A DNA stretch of 64,000 bases, taken from the NCBI GenBank assembly GCA_027625915.1, contig JANTQA010000063.1:2418001-2482000 (forward strand). Direction: 5' to 3'. Below the pieces are notes generated by a model, which saw only the letters and a program-made list of their open reading frames with translations, was not told the origin of the DNA and made no database searches. Of the stretch, positions 33,101-45,800 are shown in pieces (the first letter of the stretch is position 1; every line of letters begins with the position of its first letter). The DNA comes from Anaeramoeba flamelloides. Its lineage: Eukaryota; Metamonada; Anaeramoebidae. A program made the position numbers and the translations under genes.

Positions 33101-34000
33101 AACAGTATTGCTCTTAATAATTCCTTTGAAGCCAGTGGGCTTTGACAATAGATCAATGTAAAAAACCAAAAAAAAAAATACATTTTTTCTAAAAAAAAAA
33201 AAATATTTTGATCTGATGTGGAAAGGATCGTAAACACCTTCGTCGATAAAAAAGGATGGTCTATGTAGTGTGTAGTCTGAAGAATTCATTTGAAAAGTAC
33301 ACCTTTCGAGAAATTAGTCTTTTGGGTGGTTTTTTGGATTTTATTTTTGGTGATTATTCAGTCTTATTTTGAATTATTCAGAAAGCGAAAAAAAAAAAAA
33401 AAAAAAAATTGTAAATAAGGACTCAAAAAAGAGAAATTTGAAACTCAAACCTGTAACTGAACATGTACAGTGACAGGTTTGAGTTTTTTGGAATTAATTT
33501 TTAAAAAAATTCAATAATTTCCCAAAATAAAAAAAAAAAAAAAAAAAAAATAAAATAAAATAAAAAATAACAAACCATTAGCACAAACTTCACCCCAACA
33601 CTCAGAATCGTCTTGACATTTAGTTCCTGAATTGTCTTCCATACAAGTAAAATCCACACATCGAAGGTGATTATAACAATCTTTATGATTATCTGGATCA
33701 CAAGTGCTATCCACTCCTCCAAACTCTTCTACATAGCCACACTTGTCCTCGGCTTTTAATTGACTAAAACATTTAATTGTGTTTTTTAATAAATAGAAGA
33801 AATAATCGTTTGGTTGAAAAAGAAGAAAAGAATTGAAATTTTTTATGTTAATTTAAGTTTCGGAAAGTATTATAAATAAAAAAAAAAAAAAATAAAAAGA
33901 CAGAAAAAAGAGGTGATATAACACTGTAATAAATCAGAGGAAGAAAAGAAATTTACCTAACTAAAAATACAACAAAAAGGAAAAATACAAAGTATCTCAT
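30126..34000 (-). CDS. Cysteine-rich type I membrane protein with duplicated extracellular module
   Basis: Three exons on the minus strand: 34000-33957, 33763-33576 and 31987-30126. Donors are GTAAAT and GTTTGT, acceptors TTTTAG and AATAG; phases agree and give 697 residues. Exon 1 encodes a signal peptide (MRYFVFFLFVVFLVSQLKA, cut before ED). The ectodomain is a string of short Cys repeats of the type G..C..D..C....C..G.C, as in Dickkopf-N-like and protist surface proteins. A ~94-residue module at about 216-309 (ENQCPFSSYCKCDTQS...) recurs at about 506-599 (DNQCPLNYKCDCDSDY...), including the CCQQEDY/CCRQDDY turn, so it was duplicated within the gene. Then come a Pro-Thr-Ser stalk, one membrane helix (~627-652, LALGLGLGLGLPVFFLLLG) after which KKKK marks the cytoplasmic side, and an Asp/Glu-rich tail. 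Likely a cell-surface receptor or coat protein; ligand unknown. Confidence 0.85.
31988..33575 (-). other. Second intron of the cysteine-rich gene (1588 bp)
   Basis: On the minus strand it starts GTTTGTTATTTTTTATT and ends AAAAAATAATAG. Splicing joins GGEVCAN... to ...KCSGKRNNGE and keeps the Cys repeat pattern. It contains a striking hairpin (33441-33486). The open frames at 32582-32851 and 33083-33289 inside it show no coding character. Confidence 0.75.
33441..33486. other. Long hairpin inside an intron
   Basis: AAACTCAAACCTGT pairs perfectly with ACAGGTTTGAGTTT (14 bp). Inside, after one A/G mismatch, ACTG pairs with CAGT around an 8-nt loop (AACATGTA). On either strand this is a strong RNA stem-loop in otherwise low-complexity DNA. 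Confidence 0.6.
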
Positions 34001-36356
34001 TTTCAGAAAAAAGAAAAAAAAATAAAAAAATTTCTTCTTTGAAATTTTTCTTCTTAATAATAACTCAAAAAATCCAAAAGTTGGAATGTCTTCTTTGTGT
34101 TAATCAGAAAAAAATTTATTACGTTTTTAAATTTATTTTTGAAGTCAAAAGTTTTTTAGAGCCGATTTATTTTAGACGATCACTAATTCTGACCAACTGG
34201 GTAATTATTCACAAATAATCAATCAGAATATCGTTTTTAGAAATTATTTTTCCACAAAAGGAAATTTGAAAAGAAAAAAATCGAACAAAAAGATATGCTA
34301 TTTTAAGTTTGGTATTCATAACAAAAGGAAAAAAAAGAAATTTTTCGTCATTTAGTTTTCACTTCAGCCTATTGTTACGAAATCCGGTGTTGGGTTGTTT
34401 TCTGGCAAAAGGCAAAATTTGAAACATGAGTCAACTTTGAAAAGTTTTTATTTCTGTGTTTGGAAAAATAAAGGTTTCTCACCTTGAACATTGATGTTGT
34501 GTGATTTACTGAAAGAAAACACACAGCTAACCGTACCCTTGAAAGGGAAACTTGCTTTCTAAAAGGGATTCAAAAAACCTTTTTTCCTTTCATTCAACTT
34601 CTCATTCCAAAAACACTTGTAAGAACATTTGATTGTTTTTTTTGAAAAACTAAATCGTCAATTTGAAACACATAAAAACTTATACACTCCACAAGAAAAA
34701 CTCATACCCCTTTTTGAGAGTTTACAGATTTTGGGTTTTGTCTAAAGAGTTTGGAAATATTTTTCAATGCTTTTAGCAGAAGAATGTTTACATGCCTTTG
34801 TATTTGAACGAAGAAAAAATTTTTACTTTAAAGTCTACGAATCCACACTGAAAGGTGTTGAGTTTTTCCATGATTTTCCATTCACTTCACAAAAAGAATT
34901 TTCGTTTTGAAGAAACTTTCAACTGAACAATTACTAATTTCAAAGTAATGAAATCAACTTTCAAGATATCAATTTGTCTCAAGGTCTTTTAATCCAATCT
35001 CATTTAAATTGTTAAGTCAGAATCGTCAAAATATTCTCCTATTTCGATCAAAAAATTAAGCTGTGTGTATTTATTTATCGAAAATTAACAGAAAGTTTTT
35101 GGGATTTAACCCGAACACCCTTTCTAGAAGAAACCGGTCAATAAAATTGAAAAATAACCAAAATTTTATTGCTTGATAAATGAAGATCCTTTCAAAAATT
35201 CTCATAAATAACCCTAACTTTTGAAGATCTCGTTCTTATGGGTTTTGAATTTTCGGGTGACTTGAATTGTTCCATTATGCCTTTAGAAATAAATACAATT
35301 CTTATAAATGGGTTGTGTCTTTATCTTTGTTTTTTTCTGGTTTTTTAATGATTTTTCAAAAATTGATATTCCCAACAACACTTTCAAGGATAATATTTAC
35401 TCTATTTGTTTTTTGAATCGAATAACCCATTACCAAATACCCTGAATATTTGGTTTTTTTTTGTGTGTATATTTTTTTTTTTTGTTAATATTGTTTCTCT
35501 CAAAATCTAATGTTTGTTTCAATAAAGAATTCTATTGGGGTTTTCTGATAAAGGGTTTTTGGGATTTTGTGTCCTATGATCTAATGGAAATTAAATTTGG
35601 TAAAATCAGTCAATTTTCTAAAAAACAATTTTTTTTTGGGATGTTCGATTAAAATTATCTTTCTTTATTTTTTTTTTCGTCTGTTAGTGGATTTAAATCC
35701 AATTTGCCCATAGTGTGAATAATTTATTGAAAAAAATGATCTTTTTTTTTAGGGAAATGGGGGTTTTGGTGAATTCTGTTCAATATCAAAGAATCTTAAA
35801 GTCTTTTTTAAAAATATTAACCTAATTAGATTAAAACAAAAAATAATTCCAACATTTTAATCCTTTTTTGGAATGTTAACTTCTGAGGTCAAAATGAGAA
35901 ACCCTCTTAACTTAACTCACATATCAAAAATAAATCATAGAAACCTCTCAACAATTTTTCAAAGTTTAAGACATTCACCTAAGAAGAAATTTTCTCATAA
36001 AGTTGTTTTTTCACATCCTTACTTCTATTTAATTTTATGAAACTTGGACTCTACATATTCAGTAAAAAAAAAATAATTTTTTCCTCTATAGATCTGACGA
36101 AAGAACCATTTGAGAGAATTTTCAACTACTAAAACATCATAAAAACACATTATACTTTAGATTTCAAAGGCATAAGTAGACCATAAATCCAACTCCAACA
36201 AAATTTTCAAAAACACAACCGATTTTTCTGTTTATCATCAATTTTATTTCTACCTCCTTAACAACAATAGAAGACCAATTTGAACAAATATTAATAATCT
36301 TGATAAAAAAACTTTTTTATCAACTTTAGAGAAATCAGTTAAAATTTTAAAAAGAA

Positions 36357-36862
36357 TTAAGGACTACGTTTTCAGGTTAAAACGTCGAAATAATGTATAA
36401 AAACCACCTTGTAAGATTTTTGAAATCTCAGTAATATTTACACACTAAGAATTTCTTTGAGAAAAAATTAACAATTTTCACAATTTTTACCTTGGAAGAT
36501 ACTACAAAAATTTGATTTTCATATTTTAGAATTTCCATTTCAACTTTCTGAGCTCATATTAATTCCTCAGATCGTTCTTCATATTTTTTGCATTTTCTTT
36601 TACGAGTTTAAAATATTCTCAAATTTGAACTTGCACCTGAAAATCTCCCAAATACCATTTTTTATTAATTAATTGTTTTTTGTTATTTTCAATTTTCCTT
36701 TTAATTGAAAAATTGAAAAAAAAGTATGTGTGAAAAGGTAAAGATGTCAAAAAATGTTTTTTTTTTATGGTTAATTTCTTCAGAATGAAAATTCTTTTTG
36801 AGAAGTGAAAGTAAAATAACACAATAACTCAACACCTCCAAGGATGGGAACTTAACCCTTAA
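36357..36862. mobile_element. MITE family R2, copy 2 (506 bp, bounded by TTAA)
   Basis: TTAAGGACTACG at the left and ACCCTTAA at the right, with the body in reverse orientation to 4890-5418. Shared marks: ATGTATAAAAACCACC, AGAATTTCTTTGAGAAAAAA, TTGAGAAGTGAAAGTAAAAT and AACACAATAACTCAAC. Confidence 0.8.
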
Positions 36863-37675
36863 TTTTTTCCAATTAAATTTGAGGTAAAAAGATTTATACT
36901 TCTGTTTTTTTTTGAATTTTTAGATCCAAAATCGAAAAAAAATACTTTGGAAAAATTTTTATTTTAATGAAATCTCACTTTTAGTTATTTCTTAATAGTT
37001 TATACAAAAAAATATCCTTGGAAACCTAAAATATTTTCAAAATAGAACAAAAATTAATTAAATATTTAACACTCGAAGATCAGAAACAATTGAAACATTA
37101 TTTCATTTTCTTATAATTAATTAAATTTTTTGAAATTTAAAAGATCAGTGATTTTTTTCCAATACCTCTATATATAAAAAAGGAAAGTTAGTATAAAAAT
37201 CAGTTATTTGATTGTGTCTATTATTTTTTTTTAAATTAGAACTATAAATTGACAATCTTTTTATTTTCTGAAAATAGTTAAAAAAATGGAAAAATGATTG
37301 TGAATCCATTTACATTTTTAATCTTTATGTTATTAATAACCTATCGGGGTAATTAAGATTGGAGTTTTAGTTATTAATTAAAAATTACCAAATTAAAAAG
37401 TATTTCTTTAGTTTTAAGTTGAATTTTACAGGTTTAAACGACCACCTTTACCATTTAAATTGAAATTATTTTGTGTTTTCATCAGGATTCGGTCGCTGTT
37501 AACACTCATAAATTTTGATCCAACGAGATAAAAATACGAAAAAATGAATTTTTTTGTAAATTTGTCTCTCTCGTATCTCGAAATGAAAAAGAAGATAGTC
37601 GAAAATCGACTTTTTGTGATTGTTTGATTTGAAAAAAATTTTTAAAACCCTTATACATTGTATGGAATTTTCCAC

Positions 37676-37677
37676 AC

Positions 37678-37714
<37 letters not shown>
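37676..37714 (+). repeat. (CA)n microsatellite
   Basis: About 40 bp of CA repeats with two interruptions. Confidence 0.9.
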
Positions 37715-37947
37715 TATTGTGAGTTGATTGAGAGCATTTTAAAAATTGGTTTCCTATACTAATTAGGATAAAAGTGAAAAATTTGGATGAATAGACTTTT
37801 TTTATTTTAAAACAAAGAGATTTTTTAATAGTGACCTAGCAATTGGTTTTAGTATTATCTTAAATCTACCAAACCCCCCATTAACAAAAATAGAAAGATC
37901 TCTTTTTCTCAACTGACACAATACATTTTAATTTTAAATAAAAAAAA

Positions 37948-38283
37948 ATGTCTAATTTTTGCAAATATAATTTCCAAAAGATCCATTCATGTAAAATTCT
38001 TCAACACTTTTCCCTATAACCTCGACCCAATTTCTCTTGATACAACAAATTGTGTTTTGAGAGAAATGATCCAAACAAAAAAAAAATATTAAAAAACCCA
38101 TTAAATATGCCAAGTATGTTTGGCATGGATTATGTTATTCCAAAAACAATTCGATGTGATACCCCCCTCTCAGTCGTGGTGGCGGATTTAATTCAAAGAA
38201 AAACAAAAAGACCCAAAAAAAAAATAAGCCAAAATCACAAACCCTTGGCAATAATTGATACAGCTTTTGCGATCTTACAGTAA
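37948..38283 (+). pseudogene. Unrecognised coding-like relic
   Basis: The segment 38050-38283 is open for 77 codons and is less AT-rich than its surroundings. It reads NPLNMPSMFGMDYVIP and CDTPLSVVVADLIQ, a normal-looking amino-acid mix unlike the low-complexity frames nearby. An ATG at 37948 is in the same frame, but stops lie between. It has no convincing start or splice signals and no recognised family. It may be a gene relic or one exon of an undetected gene. Confidence 0.3.
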
Positions 38284-38624
38284 AAATTTATTAGACCGTG
38301 AAATTGATTTTCTATTCTGAAATTTTATTCTGTACAACAAACCTCAAAAGGGTTCTGAAAACTCACCATAAACTGCAAAATTTATAATAGTAGATTAAAA
38401 ATAAGTTATCAATTTGTTTTGGGCAAACAATAATATTTAAAAACTCCCCGCTTAAATAATAAAAAAAAAATTATCCATTTTTTTGTTTTGGGAATTGATA
38501 AACAAATTCATTAAAACACTTATACTCACATGGATCTACTTCTTCCCAAAATTTTTAAAATCCATCTTTTACGTTTTAAAAACAAAAATTGAAAAATACT
38601 TTCTAGATTTCTGTAATTTCCATG

Positions 38625-38770
38625 TTTTCTGTGATTTCTTTTCTTCAGAAAATTAATTTTTTGTTTTTGTTTTTACTAAAAAAAATAACTTGAATGAAGT
38701 AAGAGAAGTTGAAATTTTTATCTTATGATGTAAATTGAATTTTAGATTTGAAAAACACAATTTTATATAG
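38625..38770 (+). repeat. Dispersed repeat family R10, copy 2
   Basis: GTGATTTCTTTTCTTCAGAA, TTTTTATCTTATGATGTAAA and TTGAATTTTAGATTTGAAAA in the same order as at 28865-29015. Confidence 0.5.
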
Positions 38771-40421
38771 GAAAACAAATTTCTATGTCTTATAAATTTT
38801 CACACTAGGGATGGGACAGATTAATTGTTTGTGGAGACGATGTAACATTTCAACTAAACTCAATGATCAAAAATCATTGACAATACGATCATTTAGCTTT
38901 AAAGTTGTTTATTGAGAGTGTTTTTAAAGTTGAAAAATTATGATTATTTTTTTTTTTTTCATTTTTACAATCCTTAACAAGGCCTGAGTGTTCATATATC
39001 TCAAAAATTTCTTCGTGAAATTTCCCTTTTAAAAAATTACATAAAATGATTTTTTGAAACAAATTGGAGAATATTTTAAAGATTAAGAGTTTACATTTTA
39101 AAGGAGAATGGAACAAATTTTGTTGAGACAAATTGGGAAAGTGCAAAAATAGCCCTTAAAAAAGTATTTTGGGAGAATTTTTATCTAATGGTTTGTTTTT
39201 CTTCTCATATTTTCGAAACTTTCTTCATCTAAAAAATAATTTCTTTTCTTCTTCAAGGATTGACAAACTCGTTTTTTTGAAAGTTTATCATAGATTTAGT
39301 TGAATTATTTTGAAATTCTGTTGATTTTTATTATTGGGTTATTTTGGAATAATGTTGTTTGATTTTTTATAGTGTATTTTAGAACATAGAAACAAGTAAG
39401 ATTTCGATTGAATTCTTCAAAGAAAAAAGTTTTTCGATTGGGAATAAATTCAGAAATATGTTTGAATTTAGAACTTTCAAAATAATGAAGAAAAATTGTT
39501 CCCAATTTTCAAAACTACTATTTGTTTCAAAATAAATGGATCAAAATTGTCATTCAGCTTTCCAAAAAAAGGTAGTTTAAAAATCATCTAAAATTTCAAA
39601 TTTTTAATTCTTAAAACCAGCTTAAATTATTAATTTACCTTTGAGAATTGAACTTGGTGATATCTTTTGATTCTTGGTATGTGATTTTTTTAGAAAAGAT
39701 GAATGAAAATTTTGATTTTTTTATTTTACAGTTTAACAGTATAATTCTTTTTGGAAAATACAATTAAAAAAGATCTGGGTTTTAAAAATCTATTTTTTAC
39801 TATTTTTTTCAATTTCATAAGGTATTATTTTTTTTTTAGAATTTGCTTTCTGAAAAAATGTAGGATATTTTTTTTTGGAGCCGAAAACTTGTCTTTGCAA
39901 TTTTTCCTCTCAAGAATCAATTCCTTTAAAATGCCATTTAAACAACCAAAGTCTAATTATAATATCTGTTTTGACACAAGACTAGATGATTACTTTTTAA
40001 AATTGGGTGGATTTATGTTAAAATGTTTGTATCTCTTTTTTCAGTGTTTCAAATTGAGATCTCTGTAAACTCTTTTTGTAAAAAGGACAAAGGCCACGAA
40101 CTTATGAATTTTTCTCAATTATATTTCAAAAATCCTGAATTAATATGTGTAAAAAAAAACTTTTAAAAGTTTAATCTCCTTGACCAAATATTCAGATTTT
40201 GCAAATTTATGAATAAAAATTCACAAAGCTGGAACAAATCCAAAAATCTAATAAAGATCCTTGTATTATTATGTTTTTTCAATTCTGGTTTTAGAATATT
40301 TGATTGAGAAAGCTTCATAGTTTATTAATTATTTATTCAAAATTAAATTTCATTTGAGAAAATCCAAATACATATGGTATTTCTAATCTATAACCAGAAG
40401 ATTATTTAATTTTGATTAATA

Positions 40422-40585
40422 GTTCCTATAGCTTAATTAAAGCATTTCTATTAATACCGGTATTTTTGGTTTATTAATTTTGTAATTCGCCGTGTTTATA
40501 CCTGTAAAAATTCTCCGAAATGAAATTATTCTTTCATTGAATTTAATAACTAGAAAAGTTCTTGGTTCAAGTCCAAGCCGGAACA
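40422..40585 (+). pseudogene. tRNA-like cloverleaf with a ~95-nt insertion in the anticodon loop (tRNA relic or unusual intron-bearing tRNA)
   Basis: The 3' half is clear: T arm CTTGG-TTCAAGT-CCAAG (40561-40577), acceptor strand CCGGAAC, discriminator A and a T run. The 5' half candidate begins GTTCCTATAGCTTAATTAAA. The D stem GCTT/AAGC and the anticodon stem TTTCT (40445-40449)/AGAAA (40552-40556) pair perfectly, but the acceptor pairs only 5 of 7 and the D loop lacks the usual GG. The anticodon cannot be fixed because of the insertion. Decay is more likely than function. Confidence 0.4.
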
Positions 40586-41502
40586 TTTTTTTTTTAAATC
40601 TACTTCAATTCATAACAGTTAAGGTAGATAGCTGATTCCCAAAAGTTGCTGAACACAACGAAAGAAACTTATTTTTCAAATTAAGAATCTTAGTTAAACT
40701 TTTTTTTCAAAACTTCAATTCAAAGTTAAAAAAAATATAATAATTATCAATTTTTCAAAATATAAAACAAAAAAAATTCAAAACATCCTCAATATCAAAA
40801 AAATTGATAAAATTCAATGATAAAAAACAAATTTCACACACTCCTATCAACAAAATTTCAAATAAGAAAAAAAAAAAATTCAAAGCTTATAAGGATAATA
40901 AAATCAAATTATAACAAGAAAAAGTAGTAAAAAGATTTCAATATGAGGAAATTGAAAGAATAAATAATTTATTCAAAGATCACTAATTAAAAAAAAAAAC
41001 CAATAGAAACAAAAAAAAGATTAAAAAGAATACCCAATTACAAAAAATTAAAATTTGAAACAAAAAATAATCATTTCTTTGTTTTATTTTAAAAATTTTC
41101 AAAGGGTTAAATTTGTTCATTTCAAAACAACTTGTTTTCTTGAAGTCCTCAATCAATTTAATTGGATTTAATCTTAATTTTGTATATTTTTTTTGTAACT
41201 CTCGCTATTTAACAAAGTAAGGATGTTATTAAAATTATTTAGGAAAAATAGCTGATTTGAAAATGAAAAAAAAAAAAAAAGGAAACAAATCTTCAAGATC
41301 TAAAAAACCTTAAAAGATTGAAACTTTGGCATCGACATACTTGCTTTCAAAATTAAAATTCATGATAATTAAAATGGAAATTAGTGTGTCACTTTTTTGA
41401 AACATTTATCTAAAAATTCCTTGTTTTTTCCTTGTTGATTTTTTGAGATGTACAATACATCATCTTCTTTGATGTTTTTTACTCAAAATTTAAGTCTTAA
41501 AA

Positions 41503-41739
41503 TACTGGTAAATTGTAATTTATGTTTGGAAAGTTTTACTTGATTTTCCTTTTTTAAATTATTATTGTTCAAGCTTTGAATAAAGTATTTTATGAAGCCA
41601 ATTTTTCAGAAACTCTATAAAATGAGTTATTCTTCAAAATATTCTTTGCCCGCAACTGTTCGATAACAAACTGTTTGAAGATTTATAAAAATGAGAATTG
41701 AATGTAAAATTTTTGGAAATTAATTAGAATATATCAGTA
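41503..41739 (+). mobile_element. MITE family R3, copy 3 (237 bp)
   Basis: TACTGGTAAATTGTAATTTA at the left and ATATCAGTA at the right; the interior matches 4387-4622 in order (TTTGAATAAAGTATTTTATG, TTCTTCAAAATATTCTTTG). Confidence 0.75.
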
Positions 41740-42669
41740 AATACAATTTTTTTTTTCCATTTCAAAAAAAAGATTGTTGTCCCTAAAGTCATAGCTATTA
41801 ATAAGGATTTTACCCTCTACTATGACTTTTAAAAGTTGCTTATTTATATTTTGATTTTTAATTTTTTCTATTTTATTATTTTACCTATTGTTTTTTTTTT
41901 TTGGTAGAAACAAACATTTATCCCTGAAACCATCCCAAAATCTTTTAAATGCTATCCATTCAAATATTCCCATAATGAATAGAGATTAAATTCACCAACC
42001 ATATAAAAGATAATTAATAATTATATTTATCAGTATGACATGACGAAGAAACTAGAATTCTCTTATCCATTCAAATTTTGAAACATTATTTTTGTACTTT
42101 GAAAAAAATTTTTACTACAAAAAAGTCGATTGGACAAATATTTTCATATAATCAAAAGGTTATTGTATTTTTGAAACAAGCGATTGGAATACTTATTTTT
42201 TAGCAGTACAAAAACCATAAGCATAATTATGAGATTTATTAATATATATATATATGTATTTTTATCAAAATACCAGTTTTTAAAAATTTTGAAATATATT
42301 TATATATACCACCCCCACCCATAAAGTGATTTCTAAAACCAGATCTGTAATAATGAACCCAATCAACTATTTTTTTTTTATAAATTTTGTTTCAAATTTC
42401 TCAGTCTCGGATAAAAAATAGTTTTATTATTAAAACCAAATGTAATAAAAGTACCTACACCATACCATAACAAAAAATACACAACTAATTTGATATTAAT
42501 TTAAAAAAAAATGATTTTTAAATTTTTTATAATAACTTACAACCTTCTTAAAAGATCCACCCCCATTTAAAACAATTCTCATAAATTTATCACCAATCCG
42601 AGAAATATTTACTTCACATTAAAATCCAAAAATGAAGTAAAAATTTAGTTACTAAACCCCATTTTAAAA

Positions 42670-43200
42670 TTGTTAATCACCTGAAATAATAAATTGTAAA
42701 AAAAAAAAACACGCCCTTTAGTATTCAAAAAAAAACTGATAATTAAATCTGATATATAATTCATATTTAACTCATTCTAAATATATAAAAACCTGATATT
42801 TTTAAAAATTAAAAAAAAAAATAAAACTAAAAACTAAAAAAAAGTGAGTTACATTTTTTGAAATACACATTAAAGATTTTTTATTACTGAACTTTCACTC
42901 AAAAAAAAGTTTAACAACAATATTTTTTATGAATAATTAAATCCATTTTAAAATACATTAAATAGTCCTAAATTGATAAATGACTATTTTTCTTTTTGAA
43001 GATCTTTTGTTTTTTTTTTCACATGATCTTTTGCAAATAAAAAGAGATCAAAAAAAAAAAAAATGAAAAAAAAAAAGAAATAAAAAACAAAAAAAAAAAA
43101 AAGAAAATGAAAAAAAAAAAAAAGAAATAAAAAACAAAAAAAAAAATTTGAAAAAAAAAATATATCAATCATACCCAAAATTTGAAGAAATTTGAAAAAA
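42670..43200 (+). repeat. Dispersed repeat family R6, copy 3
   Basis: CACCTGAAATAATAAATTGT through TTTTTTATTACTGAACTTTC and TCACATGATCTTTTGCAAAT to the A/G-rich stretch; same orientation as the copies at 13845 and 26785. Confidence 0.65.
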
Positions 43201-45800
43201 TGATTGAATAGGCAACAATTAAAAATTTCAATTCAGTTTCCCTATAGTTTCCCTACAGTTTGAAAACAATTTGCTTTTTTTTGTTAAAATACCATTTCTT
43301 TAATGGATTTCCCCTAGTTAAAGAATTGGTCAACCGAGCAAGAACCCCTTTTAATCGAAAAATATTCATTCTCTCATTACCACATTGCTAGTGTTTCTTC
43401 ATGATGTAATAATATACTTTATTTTTGAAATATTCTAAAATCAAATAAATATTTAAGAGATGTATTGTTCTATTTGTTTTCGATTCTCTGAATTAGAGTT
43501 TTTTTCATTTCTTAACTTATCAATTTACTTTATTGGTTTTTATTATTTGTCAAAAAATACTTTGAATATTGAAAAATGTTTATTAATTTGACAAATAAAA
43601 TTAAAAAATTGAATTATTGTTAAATTAAATAGGAAAATGAATTCTATTTGATGAAATTAACATAGGAAATAAAAATATTTTTTTTCAGATACTATTAATA
43701 AAAAATATTTGATTTTTTTTTTTTTTAGATTGTGGAATGGTATTATTTTTACTATAAAAACCCTTAAGAAATCTTTTGAAGAACTTATAGATCAGGTATA
43801 TGTTCTTATGATTTGAATAGTATTTGGGATATAAAATGAAATATCAAATTTTATCAAAATAGGTTCATTATTAAAGAATTTCAAAAAATTCACATTTGAT
43901 CTATTCATATCGAAAAATTTGAAAATATTTTTGTGATACCAATATGGTTGAAACCCTTAAAAAAATTTCATTATCATAATAAAGGGAGTACACATTTACG
44001 AAAAATAACTTCTGATACCTGATAATACAATGCTATTTTCAGAAACGAAAGATTTTTTTTTTTAAAGTTTTATTACATTTATCATTTTGAAAAAGTTCAA
44101 AATTCATTATATTTCCATATTATTACAATAATTTTATTTTATATCATAAAAAATAAATTTTGTATCCAATAAAAATTAAGTATAAACTAAACTTTTGAAA
44201 AAAAGTATGATATTTTTAGAATAATACTGTATAAAAAATGAAGTAAATCTTAATAATAATCACAAAGATTATGTTAAACAATTAAAAATAATTATAATTT
44301 ATTTATTCAATGTACATTTTGAATTATTTGTTTCTTTTTGCTGTTAAAAATAGAAATGAGGAAAAACCATCAAATTAATGAATTAAAAAATAGATGGAAA
44401 ATAAACTTTTAAAAACAGAAAAATTCAATATAAATGGTAAAAAAATAACATTTAATTTAATAATTTCTAAATTACGAAATACGATATCCATCCTCAAACA
44501 TTAAATAGGTTAATAATAACTTAGGAATTAAAATTATCAAAAAAAATATTATAATTTCTCAATTATAATCATATATCCAAATTAATAAATTTAATTTCTA
44601 AAATATTTATCATAAAATAGAAGAAACTTCATCATGAAACCTTGTATAATTAAGAAAACATCAATTATTTAACATTTATATAATTGAACACAAATAATAC
44701 TTTATCTTGATATAAAAATTAAAATAAATTGGATAATAAAAAATATTGAAATTTTATATTAGGTTGTAATCCCCAAAGAAACTTTCCAAAAGTATCTGAA
44801 ACAATTTAGCAAGTATTTTATGTTTAGACAGTTTTTAATATTCGAACTATATAATTAACAATCCCGAAAATTTGTTTAATAAACCTATTATTTTCTTTTT
44901 ATTTTACTTATTTTTATTATTTTAAATTTTGGACAAATTCATCGCTAGAATTAGGTCTTTTTTTTTTTTTTTTTTAATATATTGTTTATACATAAAGAAA
45001 ATTTCTCATTCTTCTGGAGTAAAATAGTTTATAATGTAATATACTTTTTTTTTTTAAAAAAAAAAAAATTATTCTATTCTTTATTCCTTCCTATTTTTCT
45101 CAATTGATATTTAATTATTTGTTTCTCTAATTTTTGAATTTTCATAATTTTCTTTCTAAATTATTTTACTTCCATTTTTTTTTATATTTATTTGGTTGTA
45201 TAATTTAATGTAAAATTAATTAAATTAAATTGCATATTTTGTTTTTTTTTCACAACAAAAATTTTTTTTTAATTGTAGAACTATAACAAAAAGATTTTCA
45301 AATTGATTTGGTCGTTTTTCAACAAAACCCCTTATTAAATATTTTTTATTCATAAAAAATAGCACTTTTCCATGAAAAATACTTCTTTGCATTGACAAAA
45401 AAAAAATATTCAGGAAAAAGTTTTTATTTGAGAAATAATAAATTCTTATTTGTTGAAAAATAGGAATTTGTCTTGAAAAGAACCCTCATTTGTGAAAAAG
45501 AATTTTTTTCTCATCATAAGTAACTTTATTTATGAAATTATCATATTCATAAGTAAAACTCTAATCACTTAAAGAGAAAATTTTAAAATCATTTCATCAT
45601 AGTTTTACCAAATCATTTTCCAAGAGTTGGTTTAACATTTCCATTAAACTCTTGCTATTCTTCCATAAAGTTCTCTGAAACCCGGTTTACAGAATGGCTG
45701 ACAAAAGGAGCATTCACCTTAAAATAAAACATTTTTTTCCAATTAAAAAATTTTTTTTTGTTTTATCTTCTTCTTTTTTTCCAAAAAAAGATAATGATCA

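Larger units (their letters stand above)
34001..37947. other. Spacer upstream of the cysteine-rich gene
   Basis: The first ~900 bases are somewhat less AT-biased than usual and should hold the minus-strand promoter, but no box is recognisable. An R2 MITE (36357-36862) and a CA microsatellite (37676-37714) lie further on. No gene is supported; the short open frames are T-rich noise. Confidence 0.5.
38284..45800. other. Gene-poor stretch upstream of the RRM/NCOA5-like gene
   Basis: Apart from the tRNA-like sequence, an R10 copy (38625-38770), an R3 MITE (41503-41739) and an R6 copy (42670-43200), nothing supportable. An isolated exon-like piece (43729-43795) is flanked by AG and GT, but no partner exon was found. 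Confidence 0.5.

Noticed and set aside
39751-40068. 105-codon Phe-rich frame
   Set aside because: Driven by T runs, starts at a non-ATG codon, no domain or homology signal.
43729-43795. Exon-like piece flanked by a T run plus AG and by CAG-GTATATG (LWNGIIFTIKTLKKSF...)
   Set aside because: No neighbouring exon in any frame could be joined; 22 codons are too few to call a gene.
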